In this document: one piece after another, positions 18,281 to 26,113 of the stretch
Layout: every line of letters begins with the position of its first letter
Position numbering within the stretch: the stretch's first letter is position 1
Origin: Desulfuromonas sp.
GTDB taxonomy: Bacteria; Desulfobacterota; Desulfuromonadia; Desulfuromonadales; UBA2294
DNA length: 64,000 nt
Assembly: GCA_002869615.1 (NCBI GenBank)
Contig: PKUH01000108.1
Location: 62,001-126,000 of the forward strand
Direction: 5' to 3'
Notes under the pieces: generated by a model
The model's input: only the letters and a program-made list of their open reading frames with translations
What the model was told of the DNA's origin: nothing
The model's database searches: none
Made by a program: the position numbers and the translations under genes

Positions 18281-18318
18281 CAAAACAAAACAAGGGGCAG
18301 CAAGTCGCTACCCCCTGT
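18281..18318 (-). terminator. Strong hairpin plus T-tract after the 18-residue peptide (terminator, attenuator or SECIS-like)
   Basis: On the minus strand ACAGGGGGTAGC pairs over 12 positions (one G-U and one U-G included) with GCTGCCCCTTGT around loop GACTT. TTTTGTTTT follows. It lies 4 bases after the UGA of the peptide gene. As an intrinsic terminator it would raise peptide dosage over the distal genes. Loop position (about 16 nt after UGA) also falls in the range for bacterial selenocysteine insertion elements. Confidence 0.7.
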
Positions 18319-18322
18319 AAAA

Positions 18323-18379
18323 TCAGCAGGGATGGACGTTCGATGAACCAACTACTCGCGGTTTCTGATATTTCCTCAT
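18323..18379 (-). CDS. 18-residue GeoRSP-associated peptide ending HPC
   Basis: A very short gene with an ideal ribosome site (AAGGAGG, 6-base spacing to ATG). The product is MRKYQKPRVVGSSNVHPC followed by UGA. It lies between the radical SAM/SPASM gene and its SPASM-only partner, the place where a substrate peptide is expected. It has a basic N-terminal half and a GSSNVHPC tail. No signal sequence. If UGA were read as selenocysteine the product would continue Sec-Phe-Tyr-Arg-Gly and stop at the TAG at 18308-18310. Substrate role and any modification are inferred from position, size and translation signals, not shown. Confidence 0.75.
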   Translation of the reverse strand: MRKYQKPRVVGSSNVHPC

Positions 18380-18412
18380 CTTATGCCTCCTTTTTAACGG
18401 TTAACGAATGGT

Positions 18413-19417
18413 TTATTTCCAGCAGTGCGGGTCGGGTTCGCTGAAATCACCGGTCGTTGCAAAAGCCCTGGCTGTGCAGCCGCCCATACAGGATTCAAAT
18501 GAACCGCAATCGCCACATTTCCCTTTAGCTTCCTTGTTGCGCATCTTGTTGAGGATCGGTGAATGATACCAAAGCTCATCAAAATCGTCCGTCAGGATAT
18601 TCCCGACCACGAGCGGAATAAAGCCACAAGGCGTGATATCGCCATTCGGTCTCAGATGAAGTGAAAGCTTACCACAGCTGCTCCCCTTGACCAACGGGTT
18701 TTCACTGTATTCCGGCAGTGACGCGATGACCGGATCGTCAAATGAGATATCAAGGTCATCGGTTTCGGCCTTAACCTGCAGCGCCTCGACATAAAAAGCC
18801 TTCCACTCTTCCGGTGACAGATCAAGATCTTCCCGGTTTTTGAAGCCGCGCCCCGAACACTTGAAATTGTGCAGATAGACCTGGTCGACACCATGTTCCC
18901 GTGCCAGATCAAGCAGTCCTCTAAAATCCCGGTAGTTGATGCGGGAGATGACCGAGCTCATCGTCGTTCGGACACCGGCCCGACGCAGCGCGTCAAGAGC
19001 ACCCGTCGCCCGGTCGAAAGAACCGGCCATACAGCGGAAGTCGTCGTGCAATGCCGCGTCAACGCTGTCGACACTGATGCCGACACTCTTGAACCCCGAA
19101 TCCTTTATCCGGGCGGCGGCCGTATCATCGAGAAGCCATCCGTTGGAATTCATCGAGACGTTGAGACCTTTTGACGAGGCATAGGTAGTTAATTCGAAGA
19201 GATCTTCCCGGATCAACGGTTCGCCGCCGCCAAAATTAATGAACGGAACCTGTTTTTCGGCAAGAATTTCAACGATTCTTTTATTCTCGGCCGTCGTGAC
19301 CTCCGGGACCGATTCATCGCGGCTGTAACAGTGGATACAACTGAAATTACAGCGAAATGAGAGCGTCCAGTTAAAGGTCAGCGGCGCCGAAAAGAGTTCG
19401 GTAATATCAGTCGACAT
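18413..19417 (-). CDS. GeoRSP-type radical SAM/SPASM peptide maturase
   Basis: A 334-residue radical SAM enzyme. The 4Fe-4S motif is RCNFSCIHC (Cys23, Cys27, Cys30). FGGGEPLIREDLF gives the SAM-binding GGE motif, and SVGISVDSVD lies later in the barrel. The C-terminal SPASM region begins at about residue 237 (GSSCGKLSLHLRPNGDITPCGF) and ends with CGDCGSFESCMGGC and HCWK, typical of enzymes that modify ribosomal peptides (PqqE, anSME relatives). It overlaps the PqqD-like gene by 11 bases and precedes the peptide by 33 bases. The likely substrate is the 18-residue peptide; the chemistry (crosslink, thioether, other) is unknown. Confidence 0.9.
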   Translation of the reverse strand: MSTDITELFSAPLTFNWTLSFRCNFSCIHCYSRDESVPEVTTAENKRIVEILAEKQVPFINFGGGEPLIREDLFELTTYASSKGLNVSMNSNGWLLDDTAAARIKDSGFKSVGISVDSVDAALHDDFRCMAGSFDRATGALDALRRAGVRTTMSSVISRINYRDFRGLLDLAREHGVDQVYLHNFKCSGRGFKNREDLDLSPEEWKAFYVEALQVKAETDDLDISFDDPVIASLPEYSENPLVKGSSCGKLSLHLRPNGDITPCGFIPLVVGNILTDDFDELWYHSPILNKMRNKEAKGKCGDCGSFESCMGGCTARAFATTGDFSEPDPHCWK

Positions 19418-19730
19418 AATTCAGCCATCCCCTTTCAACGAGATCTTTGATAAACGCATCGACATCAGCAACAAGCTCATTGCGATCCACACTAAATTCT
19501 GCGGCCAGGGTATCGGCAATCGCATCACGATTACGCGTCCCGTCACACATCTGCCAGATTGAGCCACCAACATAATTGAGCTGATGCATCGTTCCGGCAA
19601 CGACCAGAATCACCGTCCCCTGCTCGTCTACATCTTCACCCGCTTCAAGAGCGGCTATAACCTCAGCCTCCCGTTTGGCTTCGGTCCGCCAGACAATTTT
19701 GGGATCCCGTACAATATTTTTCAATGTCAT
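19407..19730 (-). CDS. PqqD-like peptide chaperone (GeoRSP system)
   Basis: A 107-residue protein with a PqqD/RRE-like fold: GTVILVVAGTMHQLNYVGGSIWQMCDGTRNRDAIADTLAAEFSV resembles the PqqD strand-helix-helix core, where the 'hLN..g..iW...dG' pattern is diagnostic. PqqD proteins bind the leader peptide and hand it to the radical SAM partner encoded next. ATG at 19730 is chosen (GAAAGGC upstream). An alternative TTG at 19757 would overlap the stop of the upstream permease gene as TTGA, implying coupling. Confidence 0.8.
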   Translation of the reverse strand: MTLKNIVRDPKIVWRTEAKREAEVIAALEAGEDVDEQGTVILVVAGTMHQLNYVGGSIWQMCDGTRNRDAIADTLAAEFSVDRNELVADVDAFIKDLVERGWLNYVD

Positions 19731-19753
19731 GCCTTTCGATTCAACCGGGTCCG

Positions 19754-20821
19754 TCAAAGCGGAACCCGTTCACGGTATACAAGTGTGTTCAGCAGAATAA
19801 AGGCCAGACCGGCAAGAACAGCAATTTTGCCATAAATTCCGACACCGGCAGCAGTCGCTGCTATTCCCCAGGCCTGAACAAGGCCGCCACCAACAAGCAT
19901 GCCGACAACGACCATCCCGGCGTCACTGTCGCCCTCACCCGCCTTTATCATCTGCCGGAACGGACAACCGCCAATAACAACCGACAACCAGCCGACAAGA
20001 AGCATCCCCAGAAAGCCCCATACAAATTCCTGGTGAGCTCCCGGTTGACCGTAATACCCCAAATTGAAACCGCCGGAAAGAACGCTTGTTGAAACCGCGA
20101 CAACAAAGAATGCCAGCAGACCCCACGCGAGAGGCGCGCGTGGCCCCATCAGAAACAGATCACGGATGCTCGCCGTGATACAGAAACGGCTCCGCTGAGC
20201 GAGAAAACCGAGCAGAAGACCGGCCCCGAGGGAAATAAGCAGTGGCGCATGCAAGGAACCACTCCCGGTGACTGAATTCCGGATAAAACCGGGCTGAAAT
20301 ATGGAAAAAAAGAACAGAAGCAGAAACAGGCCGGGAATCCATAAGCCGCTACCTCCGCGCTGCTCCCGGGCGCGGCCGAGATGAACGCCGGCAGTCAGGG
20401 CCCTGATTCCGAGCCAGACGCCGGCTGCCAGGCCGGCGAGTCCGGAAAAAGCGGTCAGGTCGCCGGCGGTCAGGCGGAGAAAAAGCTTGATCGGGCAGCC
20501 GATAAAAACCGCACAGCCGACAATCAAAAAGACTCCGGAAACGAATCGGGGCAATGCCGCGCTGCCACCCCTGGAACGGAATTCACCGAGCAGCCGCGAA
20601 CTGATAACAGCGCCAAAAATAAAACCGGTCAATTCGGGCCGGAGGTACTGCATCCTCACATTGTCATGCAGACCGATCGCCCCGGCGCTGTTTTCAACAA
20701 AACAGGAGACACAGACCCCGGAATTGTCAGGATTCCCCCAGACCGCGAGCATGACCCCGAGCAGTCCAAGCAAACCGCCCGACAATGTTATCATCCAGAA
20801 ATGGCGATCAAATACCGGCAT
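19754..20821 (-). CDS. YeeE/YedE membrane protein, selenium-type YedE/FdhT
   Basis: A polytopic membrane protein (about 355 residues, 9-10 hydrophobic segments) with internal duplication. Repeated conserved cysteines lie in GVCVSCFVENSAGAIGLH, FIGCPIKLFLRL, RSRFCITASIRDLFL and GGCPFRQMIKAGEGDSD. The second half matches the YeeE/YedE fold that imports thiosulfate or related chalcogen species. The N-terminal 'GNPxN-GxCVxCF' pattern resembles the subgroup called selenium metabolism membrane protein YedE/FdhT. Here it lies in a peptide-modification operon rather than beside selD. ATG 20821 or GTG 20830 (closer to GGAGGG) are both possible starts. Confidence 0.82.
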   Translation of the reverse strand: MPVFDRHFWMITLSGGLLGLLGVMLAVWGNPDNSGVCVSCFVENSAGAIGLHDNVRMQYLRPELTGFIFGAVISSRLLGEFRSRGGSAALPRFVSGVFLIVGCAVFIGCPIKLFLRLTAGDLTAFSGLAGLAAGVWLGIRALTAGVHLGRAREQRGGSGLWIPGLFLLLFFFSIFQPGFIRNSVTGSGSLHAPLLISLGAGLLLGFLAQRSRFCITASIRDLFLMGPRAPLAWGLLAFFVVAVSTSVLSGGFNLGYYGQPGAHQEFVWGFLGMLLVGWLSVVIGGCPFRQMIKAGEGDSDAGMVVVGMLVGGGLVQAWGIAATAAGVGIYGKIAVLAGLAFILLNTLVYRERVPL

Positions 20822-20822
20822 A

Positions 20823-21362
20823 TTATTCACACCCTCCGGCCAGGCGGCTTTGCAGGTAATAGGTTTCCTTCAATGCTTTTTCAAGACCCGATGTCCGGTT
20901 GTTCTGCATTGATGATTTAATGGCCGGGATCGCCGACTCGACCAGCCGCCCAATCTGTTCACGGCGGTTCAGACTGCTGTTGGCATCGACATAGTCGCCG
21001 TTCATCTTGACAGCTTTTGCATACTGGGCGATACCTTCGTTCAGGACGCCCTGACTGACCAGAATTGATCCACGCAGAATGAAGATATGCGGCTCCCCGG
21101 GAAATTCCTTTTCCAAATCCTGCAATTTCAAAAGCGCTTCCGGATAGCGTCCGGCCTGCATCAAGCTCTCCACCGGCTGAAAAGAGTCGATCAGGAAAGC
21201 CGACCGCGCCCGTTCCTGCATCGCCCGCTCAACAGCCAGATTCTGTTTCGGCAGTGACATGGAGTCATCGGAACCGATAAAACCTCCGAGCAGCAGCCCG
21301 ATACCGACCAGGCAGGCGGCAAGTCCGAGCAGTATCAATTTATCAAACAGATCTTTAAACAA
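20823..21362 (-). CDS. Membrane-anchored TPR-like protein
   Basis: A 179-residue protein with one N-terminal membrane segment (LILLGLAACLVGIGLLLGGF) and a periplasmic helical region. The stretch AGRYPEALLKLQDLEKEFP and VLNEGIAQYAKAVKMNGDY look like two TPR units, suggesting a scaffold. The start is a TTG with AGGAG six bases upstream, directly after the stop of the PhnD-like gene. The end overlaps the permease gene. No enzymatic motif is seen; family not recognised. Confidence 0.7.
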   Translation of the reverse strand: MFKDLFDKLILLGLAACLVGIGLLLGGFIGSDDSMSLPKQNLAVERAMQERARSAFLIDSFQPVESLMQAGRYPEALLKLQDLEKEFPGEPHIFILRGSILVSQGVLNEGIAQYAKAVKMNGDYVDANSSLNRREQIGRLVESAIPAIKSSMQNNRTSGLEKALKETYYLQSRLAGGCE

Positions 21363-22271
21363 TCAGAACTCCTGATATGGCGGCATGTTGGCGTTTCTGG
21401 CCATACGCCGGATCGGGTCATAATCACTGTCACTCAGCTGTTCAAAACCACTGATCCAGGCTGAATCGAGCACCTTGAGCGTCTCACCATTATACTTAAC
21501 AGTTGTTTCCGGGGTGATGGCAAGCAGAGCTTTGCGGAAACGGCTGACCATTTCCTCCGGAATCGAACTGGCAGCGCCAAATGTGCAATAAGGGATGACC
21601 TCACTCTGGGCAACGATATTGAAATCATCCGGCGAAATCCGACCATCCCGGGCCATCAGTTCAAGATCAAGGGCCGGTGCTGCGGCAACGTCATATTCAC
21701 CGAAATAAACGCCGTAGACGACCTTTTCATGTTTGAACGAACCATGCGGAATCGCGTAATACTCAAGATCAATTTCGGGATCGAAACCGGCATTCAGCAT
21801 CAGATCATACTGGGCTAGATACCCTGACGGCGCCAGCTGCGGGCCGAACACCATCCGCTTCCCTTTAAGGTCTTCGATCCTTTTGATGCCGCTCCCTTTT
21901 CTTGAGATGATTGTTCCGGCTGTCCGGGCACCGTACTGGCCACGCTTCTCGGTGGCGATTAATTGCATCTGCCGGTTTTCCTTGAGCATGATGTACAGCA
22001 ACGAATTGCTGTGGCCGAACTCGAATTCCCCGGCCGCGAACCGTTCGGAGAAATCCTGGGTATCGACCGGTACAACCTTGAAATCGATATCGAGCTGTTC
22101 CGACAGGTAAGCGGTCAACGGTGAGAAACGTGCAACCGTCTCGACCTCACTGTTGCAGTTCATATAACCGATGCGCATCACCGGGCGTTCCTTCACCTGG
22201 TCGCATCCCACCGAGACGAACAGAAACAGGGCCGGAACCAGCCAGCTGGCTCTCCGTAATATTCCGCACAT
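21363..22271 (-). CDS. PhnD-like periplasmic binding lipoprotein
   Basis: A 302-residue lipoprotein (lipobox SVGC, Cys23) of the phosphate/phosphite/phosphonate binding-protein family. Typical features are RIGYMNCNSEVETVARFSPLTAYLSEQL, EFEFGHSNSLLY, and GKRMVFGPQLAPSGYLAQYDLM with the SxSG-like loop replaced by APSG. No ABC permease or ATPase gene is nearby, so it may work as a sensor or carrier for this system rather than for import. Ligand unknown. It lies 11 bases after the first beta-helix gene. Confidence 0.82.
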   Translation of the reverse strand: MCGILRRASWLVPALFLFVSVGCDQVKERPVMRIGYMNCNSEVETVARFSPLTAYLSEQLDIDFKVVPVDTQDFSERFAAGEFEFGHSNSLLYIMLKENRQMQLIATEKRGQYGARTAGTIISRKGSGIKRIEDLKGKRMVFGPQLAPSGYLAQYDLMLNAGFDPEIDLEYYAIPHGSFKHEKVVYGVYFGEYDVAAAPALDLELMARDGRISPDDFNIVAQSEVIPYCTFGAASSIPEEMVSRFRKALLAITPETTVKYNGETLKVLDSAWISGFEQLSDSDYDPIRRMARNANMPPYQEF

Positions 22272-22282
22272 ACATTAACCTT

Positions 22283-23359
22283 TCATTGGGCAAGCGGTTC
22301 TTCGAGCAGGCCATTGATCATGACCCGGCCGAGCCCTTGACGATCATCACCGTCCCGTATCATGGCCGAAAGAACATCCTTGTCAGAAGTCCCCCACCAG
22401 TTGGCCTCAACCGTAAAATCGCGGTCGCCATCATTGATCAATCCGTATTCGCCGTTATCAATAATCTCGTTATCAGCAACAATCGCCTGCGAATTAATAA
22501 CGCGCAGCCCGGCCCTGCCGTTGGCAACGATCCTGTTCAGCTTAATGGAAACAGGTGATTCCTCGAGATAGAGCCCGTGTTCCCGATTGTTCTCTACAAG
22601 ATTGTGCATGAAACTTCCCCGGGTCCGCTGCAGGTAAACGCCCCGTCGATTATCACGCACCACATTGTCGGTTAAGGTAATCTCTGAATCACGGAAGTTG
22701 GCACCATTGACCAGATTGTTTTCAATAATCGAATGACTCATCTGCAATGTGCTGTAAACGCAACGCAGACCCCAGTATCCACCCCGGATCTCGATCGTAT
22801 CGAGTTCTACAGAAGAATCGCGGAACTGGATGCCGTTGAAATTGTCTTCGAACCGACAATTGACAAGAGAAACCGTCGACTCCTGGAACTGAGCGCCGCG
22901 CTGATTGTAACGGAACTGCGAATGTGCCAATCGGGCTCTGGCGAAATGAGCATGGAAACCGCGATAACCATATTCGAAAAGACAATGTTCAAAACGGTTT
23001 TCATCGTTCGAAGCCATCATGTTGATTGCACCCCAGTCACCCGGAACCGGATCTGCTTCAGCCGACGTGAAGATTATTGGCCGTTCAGCAGTGCCGAGCG
23101 CCAGGAATCGGCCCTGAACAAAAAGCTCATGCGTACCGATTCCATCGTTATTGCTGTCCCTGCGGGTAAATCGGACAATCGTACCGGGCCGGACCTGCAA
23201 CGTCACGTCGGGTGCCACCGTTACAATACCATCAATCAGGATGTCACCTTCCCAGATCGTGTCCTGCCAGAGTGTCTGCTCGCCCGTGTAAAGGGTTTGA
23301 GCGTTAGGTGTCAGCGGCAATAGAATAACCAGAGATAACACAAGCATTAATATTCTCAT
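22283..23359 (-). CDS. Secreted NosD-like right-handed beta-helix protein
   Basis: A 358-residue protein with a Sec signal peptide (MRILMLVLSLVILLPLTPNAQT) and many beta-helix rungs with the pattern 'NxhxxNxxGhxh', such as VENNREHGLYLEESPVSIKLNRIVANGRAGLRV and NEIIDNGEYGL. It ends with the WWGT segment seen in similar periplasmic proteins. NosD of nitrous-oxide reductase clusters has the same fold and helps metal-centre maturation, and a NapH/NosR-like gene is in this operon; the parallel is suggestive only. It starts at an ATG overlapping the previous stop (ATGA). Confidence 0.82.
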   Translation of the reverse strand: MRILMLVLSLVILLPLTPNAQTLYTGEQTLWQDTIWEGDILIDGIVTVAPDVTLQVRPGTIVRFTRRDSNNDGIGTHELFVQGRFLALGTAERPIIFTSAEADPVPGDWGAINMMASNDENRFEHCLFEYGYRGFHAHFARARLAHSQFRYNQRGAQFQESTVSLVNCRFEDNFNGIQFRDSSVELDTIEIRGGYWGLRCVYSTLQMSHSIIENNLVNGANFRDSEITLTDNVVRDNRRGVYLQRTRGSFMHNLVENNREHGLYLEESPVSIKLNRIVANGRAGLRVINSQAIVADNEIIDNGEYGLINDGDRDFTVEANWWGTSDKDVLSAMIRDGDDRQGLGRVMINGLLEEPLAQ

Positions 23360-24147
23360 CGCCGCTCTCCACCAGGATTCTTGAGCAGAAGCACGTCGCG
23401 ATGATTACCTTTGATCACGGTCGGGTCATACGGGATCGCTGCAGGCACAACAAGACCGATATCATTACCACTCACGATGTTACGATCGATATAGGGGCGA
23501 CTGCTGGAATCAACTACAATGCCTTCCTCATCATTGTCGACGATCGTATTGCTTTTCAGGTACGCACGACAATCATTCCAGCAAAAGACACCCCCTTCGC
23601 CGTGCATAATTTCATTATCGAGGATTTTGGCTGCCCCACCCTGCGAAATGATGCCGTAGCGGCTTCCACTGATTTTATTGCCAATGATCTCAGGTGATGA
23701 ATCGATAATGTAAACACCGGTCTCAGCGGCAAGAATCTCCGAATTGTGCACAATCGAACCTGTTGTGCGATCGAGAATAATTCCGGCCCAGCCTGGCTCG
23801 CGCACATCAAAAGCCCTCTCCGGGATAAATCTGACCGGTGACTGCGGCTCGCCGTTGACGATCAACGTCCCCCGAACGATGATTTCAGTCAGTGGCGAGA
23901 GGCATTCCGGGTCGATCTTTGTACTCTGTGAATCACGGACTAGCACAGTGGTTCCGGGTTCGAAAGTCAATGTACTCCCTTTCGGGACCAGCAAGTCGGA
24001 TGAAACAAGAAGATAACCGCGGAAGTTGTTGTGGCCGGCTAAAACGCCAGCAATTTCGAGCGGCGCATCGGCACTGCCGCCGCGCACCAGATGTCCGCAG
24101 CCGGCAAGGACAAAGACACAGATCAAGGCTGTTGCCAAGCGCTTCAT
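23356..24147 (-). CDS. Beta-helix lipoprotein, paralogue of the next gene product
   Basis: A 263-residue lipoprotein (LAGC, Cys17) with the same parallel beta-helix type: LTFEPGTTVLVRDS, then rungs IVHNSEILAAETGVYIIDSSPEIIGNKISGSRYGI and NTIVDNDEEGIVVDSS. Both proteins share the 'VxPGTTVxF / PIxFT' entry region, so they look like a tandem pair. ATG 24147 follows GAGGTGGAT; an in-frame GTG at 24153 is less likely. It overlaps the upstream short PhnD-like gene by 4 bases. Function unknown. Confidence 0.78.
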   Translation of the reverse strand: MKRLATALICVFVLAGCGHLVRGGSADAPLEIAGVLAGHNNFRGYLLVSSDLLVPKGSTLTFEPGTTVLVRDSQSTKIDPECLSPLTEIIVRGTLIVNGEPQSPVRFIPERAFDVREPGWAGIILDRTTGSIVHNSEILAAETGVYIIDSSPEIIGNKISGSRYGIISQGGAAKILDNEIMHGEGGVFCWNDCRAYLKSNTIVDNDEEGIVVDSSSRPYIDRNIVSGNDIGLVVPAAIPYDPTVIKGNHRDVLLLKNPGGERR

Positions 24148-24626
24148 ATCCACCTCTGCTGCATCATGAAACGCCGGGCGACGACCATTGGCGGTTCACC
24201 TGCTTCGACCTTGCGACGCATGTTTTGAACGATATCCGGTGTTAACAGACGCTGCAATTTTGTCAGCGCCGGAGCAACCGTCGTAAATTGGATATTATCG
24301 AGGATGCGGGGTCCGGAAACAAGATAAGGCAAACCCGTTACCTCCATAACGACGTTGATGTCCGGTTCTGATCGCTCGGCAAATCCGTAATCGAGTCGTT
24401 CAGCGCTTATTTCCGCGATGAGATCCTTGCCGGCAAGGTCGACCCGCTCGGTCTCGACCCCGGTTTTCTCCTTGATATAAATTGAAACGATTGATGTCAG
24501 AACCCGCCCGTTCGCATCTTCCGGGACCCCCAGGAAAAGCTTTGGCCCGAAGCAGGCACTGACCGTTCCGGCTGCCAGACAAAAGACAAGAAGAATAAGA
24601 AATATTTTCAGCGTACGAACAGCCAT
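24144..24626 (-). CDS. Short PhnD-like periplasmic lipoprotein
   Basis: A 160-residue lipoprotein (signal peptide to VSAC, Cys25) resembling one lobe of a periplasmic binding protein: LFLGVPEDANGRVLTSIVSIYIKEKTGVETERVDLAGKDLIAEI and LPYLVSGPRILDNIQFTTVAPALTKLQRLLTP. It is about half the normal length of a binding protein, with no sign of a frameshift in the flanks. It overlaps the ferredoxin gene upstream by 19 bases. It may be a partner or a derived sensor domain; ligand unknown. Confidence 0.68.
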   Translation of the reverse strand: MAVRTLKIFLILLVFCLAAGTVSACFGPKLFLGVPEDANGRVLTSIVSIYIKEKTGVETERVDLAGKDLIAEISAERLDYGFAERSEPDINVVMEVTGLPYLVSGPRILDNIQFTTVAPALTKLQRLLTPDIVQNMRRKVEAGEPPMVVARRFMMQQRWI

Positions 24627-26101
24627 TCGAATACCGTTGCCAGATAAATTGAAAAGAGTAGAGATACACCGACGAGTGAGGCTGTAAAATAAGCGTTGTC
24701 GGTTGTTCCGTCAGACCGCTGCGATGACTTGAAACTGACCACGCCGGAGACAAGGAGTCCAACCAGCAGCACCAGCAGGATGATCCACTTGAGAACATCA
24801 AGCGGCAACAAGACGCCCGGAGCCGAAACCGTCTGGGTGACATTTATTGCCAGAAACGATTTTATACCACTCGGGTCACTTAAGGCCAATCCAAGATAAC
24901 CGGCCTTGGCGTTAATCTTGACCAATGCCAGGACCGCATGAGCCGCCAGAATCAACGGGATGTATGACAAAGCAAGGCGACCAAGATTCTTCCAGAAACG
25001 TTCCTCAACCGGTGCCGGGAGGCCTGGCTGCGGCTCCACGCCGGTCTGAAATGTCGATCGGATCTGACCAAAACGGTAAACGAGATAACCGGGCAGCATC
25101 AGCAGCAACGGCATGATCAGGGCAATCCAGATAACCGCCAGAACATAAAATCCACTCTCCTGCCAACCGAGCATCCGGGCGGTCTGTTCCGGCAACCAGT
25201 AAACGAGATCGCGCAATTCAACGTAGACCTTGCTGAAATTGGCAGTCAACAGGCCGAGCAGAGCGACAAAGAAGAAGGTTTCACCCGGACGCAGCCCCGT
25301 CGAATAGAGATCGGAAAGCCAGGGCCGGAAACCGACTTTGACATTATCCTTGTCGCAATTCTGCAGGCAGGTGAGGCAGAGAGTACAGTCGGCACTGTCA
25401 GCGATTTCGGAAGGAACGAGATTGACCGGACAGCCATCGAGCCGCCGGTGACGATAGACAACCGTCGAGCCGAGTCGATGCTGCTGCCATTCGGTCGGTT
25501 CGGAAATACACCGCTGCGAAGCACAGCCGCCACAGACGTCGCGATTGACGACTCTCAGTTGAAACGGTGCGATCCGGGCGTAGAGGCCGAAAACAGCGCC
25601 GGCCGGACACAACAGAGTGCAAAATGCCCGTTCCCGGAAAAACAGGCCGATGCCGGCGGCCAGAACAATACATAACGCAAGCAGAGTAGCCGTATAATCG
25701 GGATAACGATGTATCGCCAGGAAATAAATCATCAACTGCAAAACAATCAGTACAAGTGTTACCGGGATAAAGTTCCGCAACCATCCGGGCAACGCCAGGC
25801 GGAAACCGAGACGGGAGGTTAATCCGTTCAGCCAGCCGAGCGGACAGACAGCACACCAGCCACGGCCAAACAGCATCGCGATAAAGACCACGCCCATAAT
25901 CCACCAGACCCAGAAAAGATGATTGGTCAGGTTGGTGTACATCAACGGATCACGAACCTCGAGTCCGGCAATCCGGTGCTGATGCCAGCCCCAGGCGGCC
26001 ATTGCGACAAGCAGGACAAGACAGGTCGATCGGAGCAGACGCCATGTCCACACCGACTTTAAAACCGGGCCAATGTATTTTATGCGTAAAAGATTATCCA
26101 T
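24608..26101 (-). CDS. NapH/NosR-like polytopic membrane ferredoxin
   Basis: A 497-residue membrane protein with about 8-10 hydrophobic segments and several cysteine sets: GRGWCAVCPLGWL and ERAFCTLLCPAGAVFG (the CxxCP and CxxxCP motifs of NapH/NosR/CcoG relatives), then CGGCASQRC and a ferredoxin-like CTLCLTCLQNC near residue 245. Such proteins move electrons from the quinone pool across the membrane to periplasmic reductases or maturation factors. It is the only obvious electron-transfer member of the operon, besides the heme-type protein at its start. The redox partner is unknown. Confidence 0.85.
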   Translation of the reverse strand: MDNLLRIKYIGPVLKSVWTWRLLRSTCLVLLVAMAAWGWHQHRIAGLEVRDPLMYTNLTNHLFWVWWIMGVVFIAMLFGRGWCAVCPLGWLNGLTSRLGFRLALPGWLRNFIPVTLVLIVLQLMIYFLAIHRYPDYTATLLALCIVLAAGIGLFFRERAFCTLLCPAGAVFGLYARIAPFQLRVVNRDVCGGCASQRCISEPTEWQQHRLGSTVVYRHRRLDGCPVNLVPSEIADSADCTLCLTCLQNCDKDNVKVGFRPWLSDLYSTGLRPGETFFFVALLGLLTANFSKVYVELRDLVYWLPEQTARMLGWQESGFYVLAVIWIALIMPLLLMLPGYLVYRFGQIRSTFQTGVEPQPGLPAPVEERFWKNLGRLALSYIPLILAAHAVLALVKINAKAGYLGLALSDPSGIKSFLAINVTQTVSAPGVLLPLDVLKWIILLVLLVGLLVSGVVSFKSSQRSDGTTDNAYFTASLVGVSLLFSIYLATVFEWLFVR

Positions 26102-26113
26102 CTCGATCCTGTT

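Noticed and set aside
24144-24626. Frameshifted full-length PhnD homologue
   Set aside because: Flanking genes overlap on both sides and no matching second lobe is seen in other frames; the short form seems genuine.
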